From: Kordiimonadales bacterium IMCC3096
Lineage (GTDB): Bacteria; Pseudomonadota; Alphaproteobacteria; Minwuiales; Minwuiaceae
Assembly: GCA_016865035.1 (NCBI GenBank)
Contig: CP018227.1
Span: 2,819,501-2,883,500, forward strand
DNA length: 64,000 bases
Direction of reading: 5' to 3'
Shown here: positions 35,414-47,861 of the stretch, one piece after another
How the letters are laid out: the number at the start of each line of letters is the position of its first letter
How positions within the stretch are numbered: position 1 is the first letter of the stretch
The notes under the pieces: model-generated
The model's input: the letters and a program-made list of their open reading frames with translations, nothing else
Databases searched by the model: none
What the model was told of the DNA's origin: nothing
Translations under genes and position numbers: made by a program

Positions 35414-37510
35414 CTACGCCTTGGGTACGATCACCGCATCCAGTGCAACGCCGCCCTTTGGCAGCGCCACATAGGGGTTGATGTCGATGGAGGTGAACTG
35501 GTCGCCCTGCGCCGCAGCATAGACCGAAACCTTCGACAGGGTCCGGGCCAGATCGTCGAGATCGGCCGGTTCGGCACCACGCGCGCCCTGCAGCAGCGGC
35601 AGTCCCTTCAGCTCGCGGATCATCCGGTGGGCCTCCGCCTCGTTGAACGGGGCGACCCGGAAGGTCACATCCTTCAGCACCTCGACGAACACGCCGCCCA
35701 GACCGAACATCACCACGGGGCCGAAGACCGGGTCGTTCTGTACACCGATGATGGTCTCGACGCCCTTCGGAGCCATTGGCGCGACCAGAACTCCGTCCAG
35801 CGGTGTGTTGGGTTCGTGGTTGCCGACGGAACTCATGATCCCGGCGTAGGCCTCTGCCGCCTTGTCGGCGGTGACATTCAGACGGACACCGCCGATGTCG
35901 CTCTTGTGCTGGATGGCGCCCGAAAGCACCTTCATCGCCACCGGTCCGCCGATCTTGCGCGCGGCGGCCTCTGCCTCGGACGCATTGGTGGCGACATGAA
36001 TGCTCGGGAACTGCAGCCCGGACTCCGACAGCAGACCGGCAGCCTCCGCCTCGTTCAGCGCGCCGGTCGGGATGTGCGACAGCACACCCGGTGCGTCCAG
36101 GCCATCGGCGCTGTTCGGCCGTTCCAGGCTCTCGCGGATGCGCGCCAGCGCCGCCAGGATATGCACGGCATCGTTCAGATCCTCGATCACCAGATAGCCG
36201 TCGTCCTCGAACTTGCGGCGGTTCTCCGGGGTGCACATCATGGACACGGCCATGATGGCATCGGGGTACTTCCGGCGGATGGCGGGGAAGATGTCCTTCA
36301 GCCCCTCCATGATGCGCGGGCTGAAGCCGACGGTGGAGAGGAAGATCACCGTCATGTCCACATTGCCATGGTCCAGCATGGCCTCCAGACCCTGCTGCAA
36401 CAGGTGGAAGTCGTTGGTCGCGGTGGCGGTGACATCCACCGGATTGCGCGCGGCGGCATAGGGCAGGGCATCCTTCACCGCCTTCTGAGCGATGGCGGGC
36501 AGTTCCGGCACTTCGAGGCCCAGATCGGCGGCCGCGTCTGCGGCCATCACTCCGGCACCGCCGGAGACGGTGACGATCCCCAGCCTGCGGCCCTTCGGCA
36601 ACGGACTGACCAGTGCCGCACCGGCGACATCCATCATCTCGTCCAGGCTGTAGGCGCGATAGACGCCATACTGGCGGAAGACCGCATCGAAAACGGCATC
36701 CGCGCCGGCCAGCGAGGCCGTGTGCGTCGCGGCGGCGGCGGCGCCCACCTCTGACGATCCCACCTTCATGCAGATCACCGGCTTGCCTGCATCGCGCGCC
36801 ATCTTCAGCGCCGCGATCAGCCGCTCCGGATTCTTGCAGCCCTCCATGTAGGCGGCGATGACCTTCGTTTCCGGGTCGGTCGCACCGAAGGCGATGCAGT
36901 CAGCCACATCGACGTCGGATTCGTTGCCGGTTGCCACCCAGGTGCGGATGCCGAGTCCGCGCTCACGCGCTGCGACCAGGATATGGCCGCCGACAGCGCC
37001 GGACTGGGTCATGATGGTCAGGTGTCCGGGAACCGGCCAGCCATGGTCGAACATGGTGCTGAAGGTGCCGATGGCCCAACCCTGCGGCGTCAGGGTGCCG
37101 AGACAGTTGGGGCCGAGTACCAGCAGGCCCGAGCGGGCGGCGGTCGCGGATATCCGCTCCTGCCACTCATGCGCTTCCCCGCCGACCTCCGAGAAGCCTG
37201 ACGAGAAGATGACACAGGACTTCACGCCCGCCTCCGCACAGGCATCGACCACGTCGGCAACGCCGGGGGCAGGGATGGTGATGATCGCCATGTCGATGGG
37301 CTGTCCCACCTCGCGGATATCCGAATAGGCCTTCAGGCCCTGGATCTCCGTCTCGCGCGGATGGATCGGATAGATCGGTCCCGCGAACTTCGCCTCCCGC
37401 ATGTAGCGGATCGGGCGACCGCCGAACTTGTAGGGATCATTTGACGCGCCGATGACGGCAATGGACTTCGGATCGACCAGGGCGGTCAGGTCGCGGGGCT
37501 GCTTGGACAT
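35414..37510 (-). CDS. ADP-forming acyl-CoA synthetase (acetate-CoA ligase family)
   Basis: A 698-residue fused two-subunit enzyme. The CoA-binding domain starts with PKSIAVIGASNDPYKFGGRP, the ligase domain has MTQSGAVGGHILVAARERGL, and the C-terminal ATP-grasp domain (from about residue 480) has GGPVAMKVLSGAIQHKSDIG and VHRMIRELKGLPLL-like helices. Such enzymes convert acyl-CoA + ADP + Pi to acid + ATP or the reverse. It is the last gene of the minus-strand catabolic run, with 72 bases to the MmgE/PrpD gene. The start at 37510 has a weak GAGAG site. Substrate unknown. Confidence 0.92.
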   Translation of the reverse strand: MSKQPRDLTALVDPKSIAVIGASNDPYKFGGRPIRYMREAKFAGPIYPIHPRETEIQGLKAYSDIREVGQPIDMAIITIPAPGVADVVDACAEAGVKSCVIFSSGFSEVGGEAHEWQERISATAARSGLLVLGPNCLGTLTPQGWAIGTFSTMFDHGWPVPGHLTIMTQSGAVGGHILVAARERGLGIRTWVATGNESDVDVADCIAFGATDPETKVIAAYMEGCKNPERLIAALKMARDAGKPVICMKVGSSEVGAAAAATHTASLAGADAVFDAVFRQYGVYRAYSLDEMMDVAGAALVSPLPKGRRLGIVTVSGGAGVMAADAAADLGLEVPELPAIAQKAVKDALPYAAARNPVDVTATATNDFHLLQQGLEAMLDHGNVDMTVIFLSTVGFSPRIMEGLKDIFPAIRRKYPDAIMAVSMMCTPENRRKFEDDGYLVIEDLNDAVHILAALARIRESLERPNSADGLDAPGVLSHIPTGALNEAEAAGLLSESGLQFPSIHVATNASEAEAAARKIGGPVAMKVLSGAIQHKSDIGGVRLNVTADKAAEAYAGIMSSVGNHEPNTPLDGVLVAPMAPKGVETIIGVQNDPVFGPVVMFGLGGVFVEVLKDVTFRVAPFNEAEAHRMIRELKGLPLLQGARGAEPADLDDLARTLSKVSVYAAAQGDQFTSIDINPYVALPKGGVALDAVIVPKA

Positions 37511-37582
37511 GCGGTATCTCTCGTTGGGGCGATAGCGACACTCATGGTGCCGTTATCCATAGACGTGGAACGCGGGCGACGA

Positions 37583-38929
37583 TCAGGCGGCGATCTGCAT
37601 GATCTCGGCGATGGAGGGGGCCGTCTCGATGTTCTCCAGCGCCGCGCGCAGTGCACCGGCGCGATTGTCACCGATCACCGGCTTGGCCAGGGCATCGAAC
37701 TTGGCCCCGATGCGCTGTCCCTGCATGCTCACGTCGGCGGCGGGAATGCCGCTGTCGTGGCTTGCCTGCAGCCGTGTGCCATCCTTCAGGGTCACCGTCA
37801 CGTCGGAGAAGGTGGCGGAGATGCCGCTGGTCAGATCGACCTGCACCCGGTCCCGAAGCGCCGTCAGGCGCGGGTCGGTGGCATTCGCCGCCGTGTAGTT
37901 GACCATGCCCGCCGTATCGATACCGGCCAGCGCGAAGGCCGTGGTCATGCGCAGCGAGAACTTGGTCTCCAGCCCCGTTGCGGGTTCCGCGATGTTGCAG
38001 ACACGGTCCGCGCCCTTTTCCACCTGGATGGAGACGGCGGCGATCTCGTCCGCGGCAGGGGCGTGTTCGGCCCGGATCTGACGGCCACTCTCGATGGCGG
38101 CGTGGGTCAGGTAGCAGGCCGCGTGATACTTGAACAGGTTGTTGCGGACATGGAAGCCGCCACCCGGTGCGTCACCCACCGCTGCCTCCGGATTGAAGTG
38201 CTTCGAATGGGTCGCGGCGAAGCCCTGCTCGCAATCCAGAATGTCACTGCGGGACGTGAAGCCGCGCGCGGCCATGGTGGCGGCCATCAGACCGGCCTCC
38301 GTCGCCCGGCCAGCGTGGAACGGCTTGCAGTCGGTGCCGAACTGGCTCTTCAGCCCGGCGGCCATGGTTCCGGCAATGCCGAAGGCGCGGGCCATCTGGT
38401 CCGCATCCAGCCCCAGCAGGCGACCGCAGGCCGCCGCCGCCCCGAAGGTTCCCGCCGTCGCGGTGGAGTGGAACCCCATCGCATAATGTCCCGGCATCAC
38501 CAGCGCCCCGACGCGACAGGCGGTCTCGTACCCGGCAACGAAGGCAGTCAGCACATCCTCGCCCGAGGCATCCAGCTTCTCGGCCAGCGCCAGCAGTCCC
38601 CCCGCCACGGCAACGGTCGCATGGCCGGAAAGGGTCATGTTCACATCGTCATAGTCGTGGGCATGACTTGCGGTGCCGTTGACCAGCGCGGCCTGCCGCG
38701 TCGACAGCCGCAGTCCGTGACCGATCAGGGTCGATTGCGGGTTGCCGCCCTGCTCCTCCGCCTCCGCCGTCAGCAGCGCCACACAGGGCTCATCCGCCCC
38801 GGCGATGGTCACGGCGAACCAGTCCAGCAGGCACTGCCGGGCAACCGCGCGCGCGTCATCGTCGATATCGTCGAGGTGCAGCCCGGCGGCCCGCGCCGCC
38901 AGAGCTGCCGTCACCTGTGTGCCGGTCAT
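37583..38929 (-). CDS. MmgE/PrpD family protein
   Basis: A 448-residue member of the 2-methylcitrate dehydratase/cis-aconitate-decarboxylase/iminodisuccinate epimerase superfamily. It has a helical N-terminus with FAVTIAGADEPCVALL, NGTASHAHDYDDVNMTLSGH with the active-site Asp-His pair, and AFGIAGTMAAGLKSQFGTDCKPFHAGRAT, typical of the family. Function varies between members and is not decided here. It starts 13 bases after the MaoC gene ends, in the same operon. The neighbouring CoA genes suggest a role with a di- or tricarboxylic intermediate. Confidence 0.93.
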   Translation of the reverse strand: MTGTQVTAALAARAAGLHLDDIDDDARAVARQCLLDWFAVTIAGADEPCVALLTAEAEEQGGNPQSTLIGHGLRLSTRQAALVNGTASHAHDYDDVNMTLSGHATVAVAGGLLALAEKLDASGEDVLTAFVAGYETACRVGALVMPGHYAMGFHSTATAGTFGAAAACGRLLGLDADQMARAFGIAGTMAAGLKSQFGTDCKPFHAGRATEAGLMAATMAARGFTSRSDILDCEQGFAATHSKHFNPEAAVGDAPGGGFHVRNNLFKYHAACYLTHAAIESGRQIRAEHAPAADEIAAVSIQVEKGADRVCNIAEPATGLETKFSLRMTTAFALAGIDTAGMVNYTAANATDPRLTALRDRVQVDLTSGISATFSDVTVTLKDGTRLQASHDSGIPAADVSMQGQRIGAKFDALAKPVIGDNRAGALRAALENIETAPSIAEIMQIAA

Positions 38930-38942
38930 TGCTGGGACCCGG

Positions 38943-39401
38943 TCAGGCGAAGGAAAGGCTGATGAATTCCGCCACCATCGCCGGGCGTTCCTGGCCTTCG
39001 ATCTCCATCGACATCTCGGAGATCACCTGCACGCCATTGCCGGAAACATCGTTCACTTCCTTGATCTTCTGGCGCAGGCGGACACGGCTGCCGGCGGGCA
39101 CCATGTTTGTGAAACGCACCTTGTTGGAGCCGTAGTTGATGCCCCTGCTGCGCTTCTCGACCGTCAGGGTCTGGGCCGACAGCAGCGGCACCAGCGACAG
39201 GGTCAGGAAACCATGAGCGATGGTCTGGCCGTTCGGCATTTCCTTCCTGGCGCGTTCCACATCGACATGGATCCACTGATGATCGCCGGTCGCATCGGCA
39301 AACTTGTTGATCATCGCCTGATCAATGGTCACCCAATCCGACACGCCGCAATCGGCGCCGACATGGTTCTTCAGGTCCTGCGGGGTTTCCACACTCAGCA
39401 T
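38943..39401 (-). CDS. MaoC-like enoyl-CoA hydratase
   Basis: A 152-residue hotdog-fold hydratase. The catalytic block FADATGDHQWIHVDVERA carries the Asp and His of the R-specific hydratase motif, followed by IAHGFLTLSLVP. ATG 39401 has a GGGAGGA ribosome site. It would hydrate an enoyl-CoA made by the neighbouring acyl-CoA dehydrogenase. A 110-base gap separates it from that gene. Confidence 0.93.
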   Translation of the reverse strand: MLSVETPQDLKNHVGADCGVSDWVTIDQAMINKFADATGDHQWIHVDVERARKEMPNGQTIAHGFLTLSLVPLLSAQTLTVEKRSRGINYGSNKVRFTNMVPAGSRVRLRQKIKEVNDVSGNGVQVISEMSMEIEGQERPAMVAEFISLSFA

Positions 39402-39511
39402 TTCTCGATCCTCCCGGAATTATGCGTTTCTTTGCGTTTGTTGGTCGGCAGCAGTATGGGGCGAACCGCCCCCGCCCGACATGCCAATAGTGCAGGGTTG
39501 TCCAGCCCCCC

Positions 39512-40711
<1,200 letters not shown>

Positions 40712-40733
40712 GGCAGGGTTTCCCGTCTGGTGT

Positions 40734-41684
40734 TCACTCGGCGGCGAGGGCGGCGGAGGCGGGGACGAAGCCCTTCGGCACGCTGGCCTTCGCGATCATG
40801 CCGTGCAGCGGTTCATCGGGCAGGTTGGTGGTCAGCAGATCGCGGATCGCCACCAGTGCATCCAGATCGATGCCGGTGCGCATGCCCATCGCCTCCAGCA
40901 TGAACACCAGATCCTCCATCACCACATTGCCGGTGGCGAGCGGCGCAAAGGGGCAGCCGCCGAGACCGGCCAGCGAGGCATCGAACACCCGACACCCGGC
41001 ATCGAGCGCGGCAAGCGCGTTGGCGAGGCCGAGGCCACGGGTGTCGTGGAAATGGGCGACGATGGTCGTGTCGTCGCCGAAGTTGCGGATCGCCTCCTGA
41101 AACACGGCCTTGACCTGTGCCGGGTTGGCATAGCCCACGGTGTCGGCAATGCCGACCTCGTCCGCGCCCCGTTTCAGATATTCCTCGATCAGCCACATCA
41201 CGCGGGAGGGTTCGATCGGGCCTTCCATGGTGCAGCCAAGCGCCGTTGAGACGCCGCCACCGACGCTGGTCTTCGCATAGTCGGGATTGGAGCGTTTCAC
41301 CTCCATCACCTGCTCGAAGCGTTCCAGCGACTGTTCCGTCGAACAGCGGACGTTCTTCTGATTGTGGGTCTCGGAGGCCGAGAGGACGAAGTTCAGCTTG
41401 TCGACGCCCAACTGGAAGCCCCGCTCCGCACCCTTCGCATTGGGCACCAGGGCGGAGACGGTCAGGTCTGCCAGGGTCCGGGCGTGCGCCACGACCTCGG
41501 CATGATCGCTGAACTGCGGCACCACGTGCGGCGGCACGAACGAACAGACCTCGATCTCAGGCATCCCTGCCGCGACCGCGGCACTGATCCACTGTTTCTT
41601 TGCCTCCGTCGGGAACTGGGACTTCACCATCTGAAGCCCGTCCCGCAGACCAACCTCACGCAGGATGACATCGCGTTCCATCAT
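40734..41684 (-). CDS. HMG-CoA lyase-like protein
   Basis: A 316-residue TIM-barrel aldolase of the HMG-CoA-lyase family. The N-terminal REVGLRDGLQ holds the metal-binding Asp, HFHDTRGLGLANAL the metal His pair, and SLAGLGGCPFAPLATGNVVMED the catalytic Cys. It splits 3-hydroxy-3-methylglutaryl-CoA or a similar branched hydroxyacyl-CoA. I chose the ATG at 41684 with AGGGAGAA close upstream; a longer open frame reaching 42245 belongs to the antisense or overlapping crotonase region and carries an unlike sequence. It starts 11 bases after the crotonase ends. Confidence 0.93.
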   Translation of the reverse strand: MMERDVILREVGLRDGLQMVKSQFPTEAKKQWISAAVAAGMPEIEVCSFVPPHVVPQFSDHAEVVAHARTLADLTVSALVPNAKGAERGFQLGVDKLNFVLSASETHNQKNVRCSTEQSLERFEQVMEVKRSNPDYAKTSVGGGVSTALGCTMEGPIEPSRVMWLIEEYLKRGADEVGIADTVGYANPAQVKAVFQEAIRNFGDDTTIVAHFHDTRGLGLANALAALDAGCRVFDASLAGLGGCPFAPLATGNVVMEDLVFMLEAMGMRTGIDLDALVAIRDLLTTNLPDEPLHGMIAKASVPKGFVPASAALAAE

Positions 41685-41695
41685 ACTTCTCCCTT

Positions 41696-42490
41696 TCACC
41701 GGCCCTTGAAGTCGGCGCGGCGCTTCTCGTTGAACGCCCGCACGCCTTCCAGCCTGTCCTCGGTCGGGACCATGCGGTTGTAGGCCTCGATCTCGTACAT
41801 GTAGCCCGTATGGTACCCCACCTGCGTGGACATGGAGATCGACTTCTTCGCCTGCCGGGTGGAGATCGGGGCATTGCCCGCGATGCGCTCCGCCGTCTCC
41901 AGCGCGGTCGCCATGAGATCCTCCGGCGCGCAGACCTTGTTCAGCAGGCCCCAGGCCAGAGCCTCCTCCGCCGTGAAGGGGCTGGCGGTCAGGATGATCT
42001 CCTTGGCGCGGCGAATGCCCACCGCACGGGGCAGGTTCTGTGTGCCCATGGCGCCTGGCATGATGCCCAGCGAGACTTCCGTCAGGGCAAAGCGGGCATT
42101 GGTCGAGCCATAGGCGAAATCCGCGGCACAGACGAACTCGCAGCCGCCGCCGAACGCCGCGCCATTGACGGCAGCGATCACCGGAACCGGACAGTCCATC
42201 AGCGCCAGCGTGCCCTGTTCGAACAGCGCATGCTGCTGCTGCCACTGGGCGTCGGTCATGTTGTTGCGCTGCTTCAGATCCCCGCCGGCACAGAAGGCCT
42301 TGTCACCCGTTCCGGTCAGAACGATGCACCGGGTATCGCCGGGATCGACATACATCTGCTGCCAGATGGCCTTCAGGTCGTGACCCATCTGCGTGTTCAT
42401 CGCATTGCGGGCTTCGGGGCGGTTCAGGCGCACCACCAGCACATGCGGCGATGGCCGCTCCAGCACCACGGTCTCGAACGTCTCATTCAT
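41696..42490 (-). CDS. Enoyl-CoA hydratase/isomerase (crotonase family)
   Basis: A 264-residue crotonase. It has RLNRPEARNAMNTQMG, KAFCAGGDLKQRNNMT (oxyanion-hole region) and NGAAFGGGCEFVCAADFAYG. It would hydrate or isomerise an enoyl-CoA. The MaoC-like hydratase in the same operon suggests the two act on different intermediates. The FAD-oxidoreductase gene lies 47 bases upstream. Confidence 0.94.
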   Translation of the reverse strand: MNETFETVVLERPSPHVLVVRLNRPEARNAMNTQMGHDLKAIWQQMYVDPGDTRCIVLTGTGDKAFCAGGDLKQRNNMTDAQWQQQHALFEQGTLALMDCPVPVIAAVNGAAFGGGCEFVCAADFAYGSTNARFALTEVSLGIMPGAMGTQNLPRAVGIRRAKEIILTASPFTAEEALAWGLLNKVCAPEDLMATALETAERIAGNAPISTRQAKKSISMSTQVGYHTGYMYEIEAYNRMVPTEDRLEGVRAFNEKRRADFKGR

Positions 42491-42537
42491 GAATTCTCTC
42501 CCCGGGGGAGAAGGTTACGGGAAGCCGTCCGCTGCCG

Positions 42538-43827
42538 TCAAATGACGGTATCGGAGGTCAGGGGGCCATCCTCCGCAAAGCGGCTGAAACGGAAGGCATG
42601 CAGGTCCAGCGACGGCTTGCCGTCGGCGATGATCTCCGAAACCAGCCGCCCGACAATCGGTCCCATGCCGAAACCGTGGCCGGAGAAGCCGCTGGCCACC
42701 ACCAGCCCCGACGGCTGGTCCAGATGGTCCAGGACCGGCAGCATGTCCGGTGTCATGTCGATATATCCGGCCCAGGTCTTGCTCAGCGTGACGTCGGCGG
42801 TTGCCGGGATCGCCTGTTTCAGACGGGCCAGGACATCGTCGAGCTGCCGGTGGTTCGGGGCCGGGTCGAGGGTGCGGTAGCGGGTGAGTTCCCGGCGCAG
42901 GGCCGCCTTCGAATAGCGACCGAGGGCGAGGGCGAGACTGGCCCGCCCGAAGCGCAGCCGCAGATCGCGCCCATGCTTGCGGTAGTCGTCGAGGAACACC
43001 CGGCCAAACAGCAGGCTCTCGACGGTCAGATCGTGATCGGCGGATCGGGTGGCGATGTTCAGGGTGCCGTCACGGCGCTGGCGGAAGGCGACTCCGGCCC
43101 ATGTGGCCGCATTCGAGATGGGTGGCGCCGCCGTGGTGCGGGCAACGGAGCCGGTGATCCAGACCTGTGGGAATTTCAGCCCCAGATGCGCCAGCATCCG
43201 GCTGGTCCAGGCCCCGCAGGCCAGAACGACCGTCTTCGCGCGGATCATCCCGTGTTCGGTCTCGACGCCCGAGACGCTGCCGCCGGCGGTCTCCACGCCA
43301 AGGACGGCGCAGTCTGTCAGGAACGTGGCACCCCGGCCCTCCGCCGCGCGTTGCAGCGCCACGGTGACCTTGGCCGGTTCCGCATGGCCATCGCTTTCGG
43401 TGTAGATGCCCCCCAGTCTGCCAAGCTGGCTGTCCGGCACGATCTGCTGCATCTCGGACGGTTCGACAATACGGGAATGCAGGCCATGCTGCGCCGCGAT
43501 GCCACGCCAGCGCGTGAAGGTCGCGCGGTCTTCCTCTGACTGGAAGCAGACGAAATTGCCGCCGACCGTCCATTCCAGATCGGCGTTCAGATCCCGCTCC
43601 AGCGTGCGCCAGATGCGGTTGGATTCCATCATCAGCGGAATTTCGGCGGGGTCACGGCCCTGCTGGCGGACGAAGCCCCAGTTGCGGGAGGATTGCTCCC
43701 CCGCCACGCGCCCCTTCTCGCAGACCACCACCGACAGGCCGCGCTGCGCCAGGTACCAGGCGCTCGCGGTCCCGGCGATCCCCGCGCCGACAATCACGAC
43801 ATCGGCGCGGTCAGGCAGTGTCTGCAA
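42538..43827 (-). CDS. FAD-dependent oxidoreductase (DAO family)
   Basis: A 429-residue enzyme of the glycine/D-amino-acid oxidase superfamily. The first residues hold the FAD-binding Rossmann motif VVIVGAGIAGTASAWYLAQRG, followed by EQSSRNWGFVRQQGRDP, a pattern of amine or amino-acid oxidoreductases. The C-terminus has LVVASGFSGHGFGMGPIVGR, the second FAD-contact block. The apparent start is TTG 43827 with no convincing ribosome site, so the exact start is uncertain. It lies 15 bases after the rpoD stop with no terminator. Substrate unknown. Confidence 0.9.
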   Translation of the reverse strand: MQTLPDRADVVIVGAGIAGTASAWYLAQRGLSVVVCEKGRVAGEQSSRNWGFVRQQGRDPAEIPLMMESNRIWRTLERDLNADLEWTVGGNFVCFQSEEDRATFTRWRGIAAQHGLHSRIVEPSEMQQIVPDSQLGRLGGIYTESDGHAEPAKVTVALQRAAEGRGATFLTDCAVLGVETAGGSVSGVETEHGMIRAKTVVLACGAWTSRMLAHLGLKFPQVWITGSVARTTAAPPISNAATWAGVAFRQRRDGTLNIATRSADHDLTVESLLFGRVFLDDYRKHGRDLRLRFGRASLALALGRYSKAALRRELTRYRTLDPAPNHRQLDDVLARLKQAIPATADVTLSKTWAGYIDMTPDMLPVLDHLDQPSGLVVASGFSGHGFGMGPIVGRLVSEIIADGKPSLDLHAFRFSRFAEDGPLTSDTVI

Positions 43828-43842
43828 GGGACGGGACCCGGA

Positions 43843-45864
<2,022 letters not shown>

Positions 45865-45920
45865 ATGTTTTCCGTCCTGAAATCAGACCTGCACCAACGC
45901 CGAAACCTCGAGATCGCGCA

Positions 45921-45942
45921 GGGCTCCCCTGGATCGGAGCCC
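45921..45942. other. Hairpin between dnaG and rpoD
   Basis: A perfect seven-base stem (GGGCTCC / GGAGCCC) around an eight-base loop in the 98-base gap. No T-run follows on the minus strand. In E. coli the dnaG-rpoD gap contains an RNA-processing site that makes rpoD mRNA outlast dnaG; a similar role here is plausible. Confidence 0.45.
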
Positions 45943-45962
45943 GTTGCTGCCAGAGAAAGCCG

Positions 45963-47825
45963 TCATGCCGGTTCGCCACCCCCTGCGATCCCGACCGACG
46001 TCGGTTCCTCTGCCTTCGCACGATCAAGCGCGCGCCTGAGCGCCGCCATCCGTTCGATAGCTTCTGCCGTCACTTCCCGCCGGGCCTGGGCCGCGGCTTC
46101 TTCATAGTCCGTCTGCAACACCTCTACGCGGTATCGACGCAACGTGGCGTCGAATAGCTGTCGGATCGCCTCCGCAGGAGGATTTCGCTTCGCTGCCCAG
46201 TCCAGACGCGCCGCACTGGGCGCACTCATCCGGGTCACAAGCCGTTCGAGTCCTGACCGGCTTAGGTGGCGTGACAGAGCCTCTGTGTCAAGTCCCGGGT
46301 CCCTGTAAACTGCGTCCCTGATCTGCATCAGGCAGGTGTCCAGATCGGAATTCTGAAGCTGCAGGTCGTCGAGTTCGTTCTCGAAGTCGCTGCACAGAAC
46401 CGGCCATTTCAGCAGGGCGGCGACGATCGCCTCCTCTCGCGTGCGCAGCGGTGACATGCCGATGCTGGCCTTCAGGCGGGTCACATCCTCCGCCGCGACG
46501 CGGCCCTTCGCCCAGGGCGGTGGCTTGCCCTGGCCGCCCTGGTAGGGCGCGCGCGCAGGCGGGCGCAGCGCCTCTCGCATGCGGTTCTTCAGATCGTCGC
46601 GGTAATGGCGCTGCACCGTCTCGTCGGCGATGGAGAAGATCAGGCTGTCGATGTCCTTCTCCAGCGCCGCGCGCCGCTCCGGCGTGTCGATCTCCCGCTC
46701 CTCCAGCAGGGACTGCCAGAGCATCGCGGTCATGGGCGTGGTCCGGGCCAGCAGCGCCGCAAAGGCCTCGCGACCGTTGTTGCGCACCATGTCGTCAGGG
46801 TCCACACCCTCCGCCAGCAAGGCAAAGCGCAGCGACTTGCCGGGTTTCAGCAGGGGCAGGGCGCGTTCCGCGGCGCGCCGGGCGGCACGCAGCCCGGCGG
46901 CATCGCCATCCAGGCACATGATCGGCTCCGACGTCATCTGCCAGAGCAGGCCGATCTGATCCTCCGTCACGGCGGTGCCGAGCGGTGCCACGGTATTGCG
47001 AAAGCCTGCTTCCGCCAGCGCGATCACATCCATGTAGCCTTCGACGACGATCACCGTGCCGGTGGATCGGGCTTCCTCCCGCGCCATGGCATGGTTGTAG
47101 AGACTGCGGCCCTTGTCGAAGAGCGGTGACTCGGGGCTGTTGAGGTATTTCGCCCGTGCATCGCCCAGGGCGCGCCCGCCGAAGGCGATCACCCGGTTGC
47201 GGCGGTCGCCGATGGGGAACATCAGACGGTGGCGGAACCGGTCATAGCTGCCGCGGCCATCGTCGGGCATGCCCAGCAGTCCGGCCTCCACCAGTTCGCG
47301 CTCCGTGAATCCGCGATCCAGCAGGGCCACCTTCAGTCCGTCGTTGCGGTCGGGGGCGTACCCCAGCCGGAACTCCTCGATCGCGGCATCGCCGAGGCCG
47401 CGCTGGCGCAGATAGTCCTGGGCTTCTCCGCCTCCGCTGCCCCGCAACTGGGCCTGGAACCATTTCGCCGCGGCCTCGTTGGCGTCGGCCAGGCGGGAGA
47501 GATGATCTGCCTTCTCCCGCTGTTCCGGCGCGATCTTCGGGACTTCCAGTCCGGCGGTCTCGGCCAGCCTTTCGGCGGCCTCCGGGAAACTCAGTCCCTC
47601 CGTATGCATCACGAAGTCGAAGGCCGACCCATGTGCGCCGCAGCCGAAGCAGTGGTAGTCGTCGCGATCTTCCGACACCTTGAAGGATGCACTCTTCTCG
47701 TTGTGGAACGGGCAGCAGCCCCAGTGATCCCGCCCGCGCTTCTTCAACGACACGCGCCGCCCCACCAACTCCACCATGTTGATGCGGTTGCGGATCTCGT
47801 CGAGGAAGCTTTTCGGAAAGGCCAT
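45963..47825 (-). CDS. dnaG: DNA primase
   Basis: A 620-residue primase. The N-terminal zinc finger is seen as CCPFHNEKSASFKV, then YHCFGCGAHG (CHC2 type). The Toprim domain has VVEGYMDVIALAEAGF and MCLDGDAAG, the metal-binding Glu and Asp residues. The C-terminal ~150 residues form the DnaB-binding helical domain. It makes primers at the replication fork. It lies 36 bases after the SRAP gene on the same strand. Confidence 0.97.
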   Translation of the reverse strand: MAFPKSFLDEIRNRINMVELVGRRVSLKKRGRDHWGCCPFHNEKSASFKVSEDRDDYHCFGCGAHGSAFDFVMHTEGLSFPEAAERLAETAGLEVPKIAPEQREKADHLSRLADANEAAAKWFQAQLRGSGGGEAQDYLRQRGLGDAAIEEFRLGYAPDRNDGLKVALLDRGFTERELVEAGLLGMPDDGRGSYDRFRHRLMFPIGDRRNRVIAFGGRALGDARAKYLNSPESPLFDKGRSLYNHAMAREEARSTGTVIVVEGYMDVIALAEAGFRNTVAPLGTAVTEDQIGLLWQMTSEPIMCLDGDAAGLRAARRAAERALPLLKPGKSLRFALLAEGVDPDDMVRNNGREAFAALLARTTPMTAMLWQSLLEEREIDTPERRAALEKDIDSLIFSIADETVQRHYRDDLKNRMREALRPPARAPYQGGQGKPPPWAKGRVAAEDVTRLKASIGMSPLRTREEAIVAALLKWPVLCSDFENELDDLQLQNSDLDTCLMQIRDAVYRDPGLDTEALSRHLSRSGLERLVTRMSAPSAARLDWAAKRNPPAEAIRQLFDATLRRYRVEVLQTDYEEAAAQARREVTAEAIERMAALRRALDRAKAEEPTSVGIAGGGEPA

Positions 47826-47861
47826 GGCTGGACCGGTACAAATGAAACTGGGGGCGACAAG

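Noticed and set aside
41685-42245. N-terminal extension of the HMG-CoA lyase-like frame
   Set aside because: It overlaps the crotonase gene in another frame and carries no HMG-CoA lyase sequence; ATG 41684 has a ribosome site.
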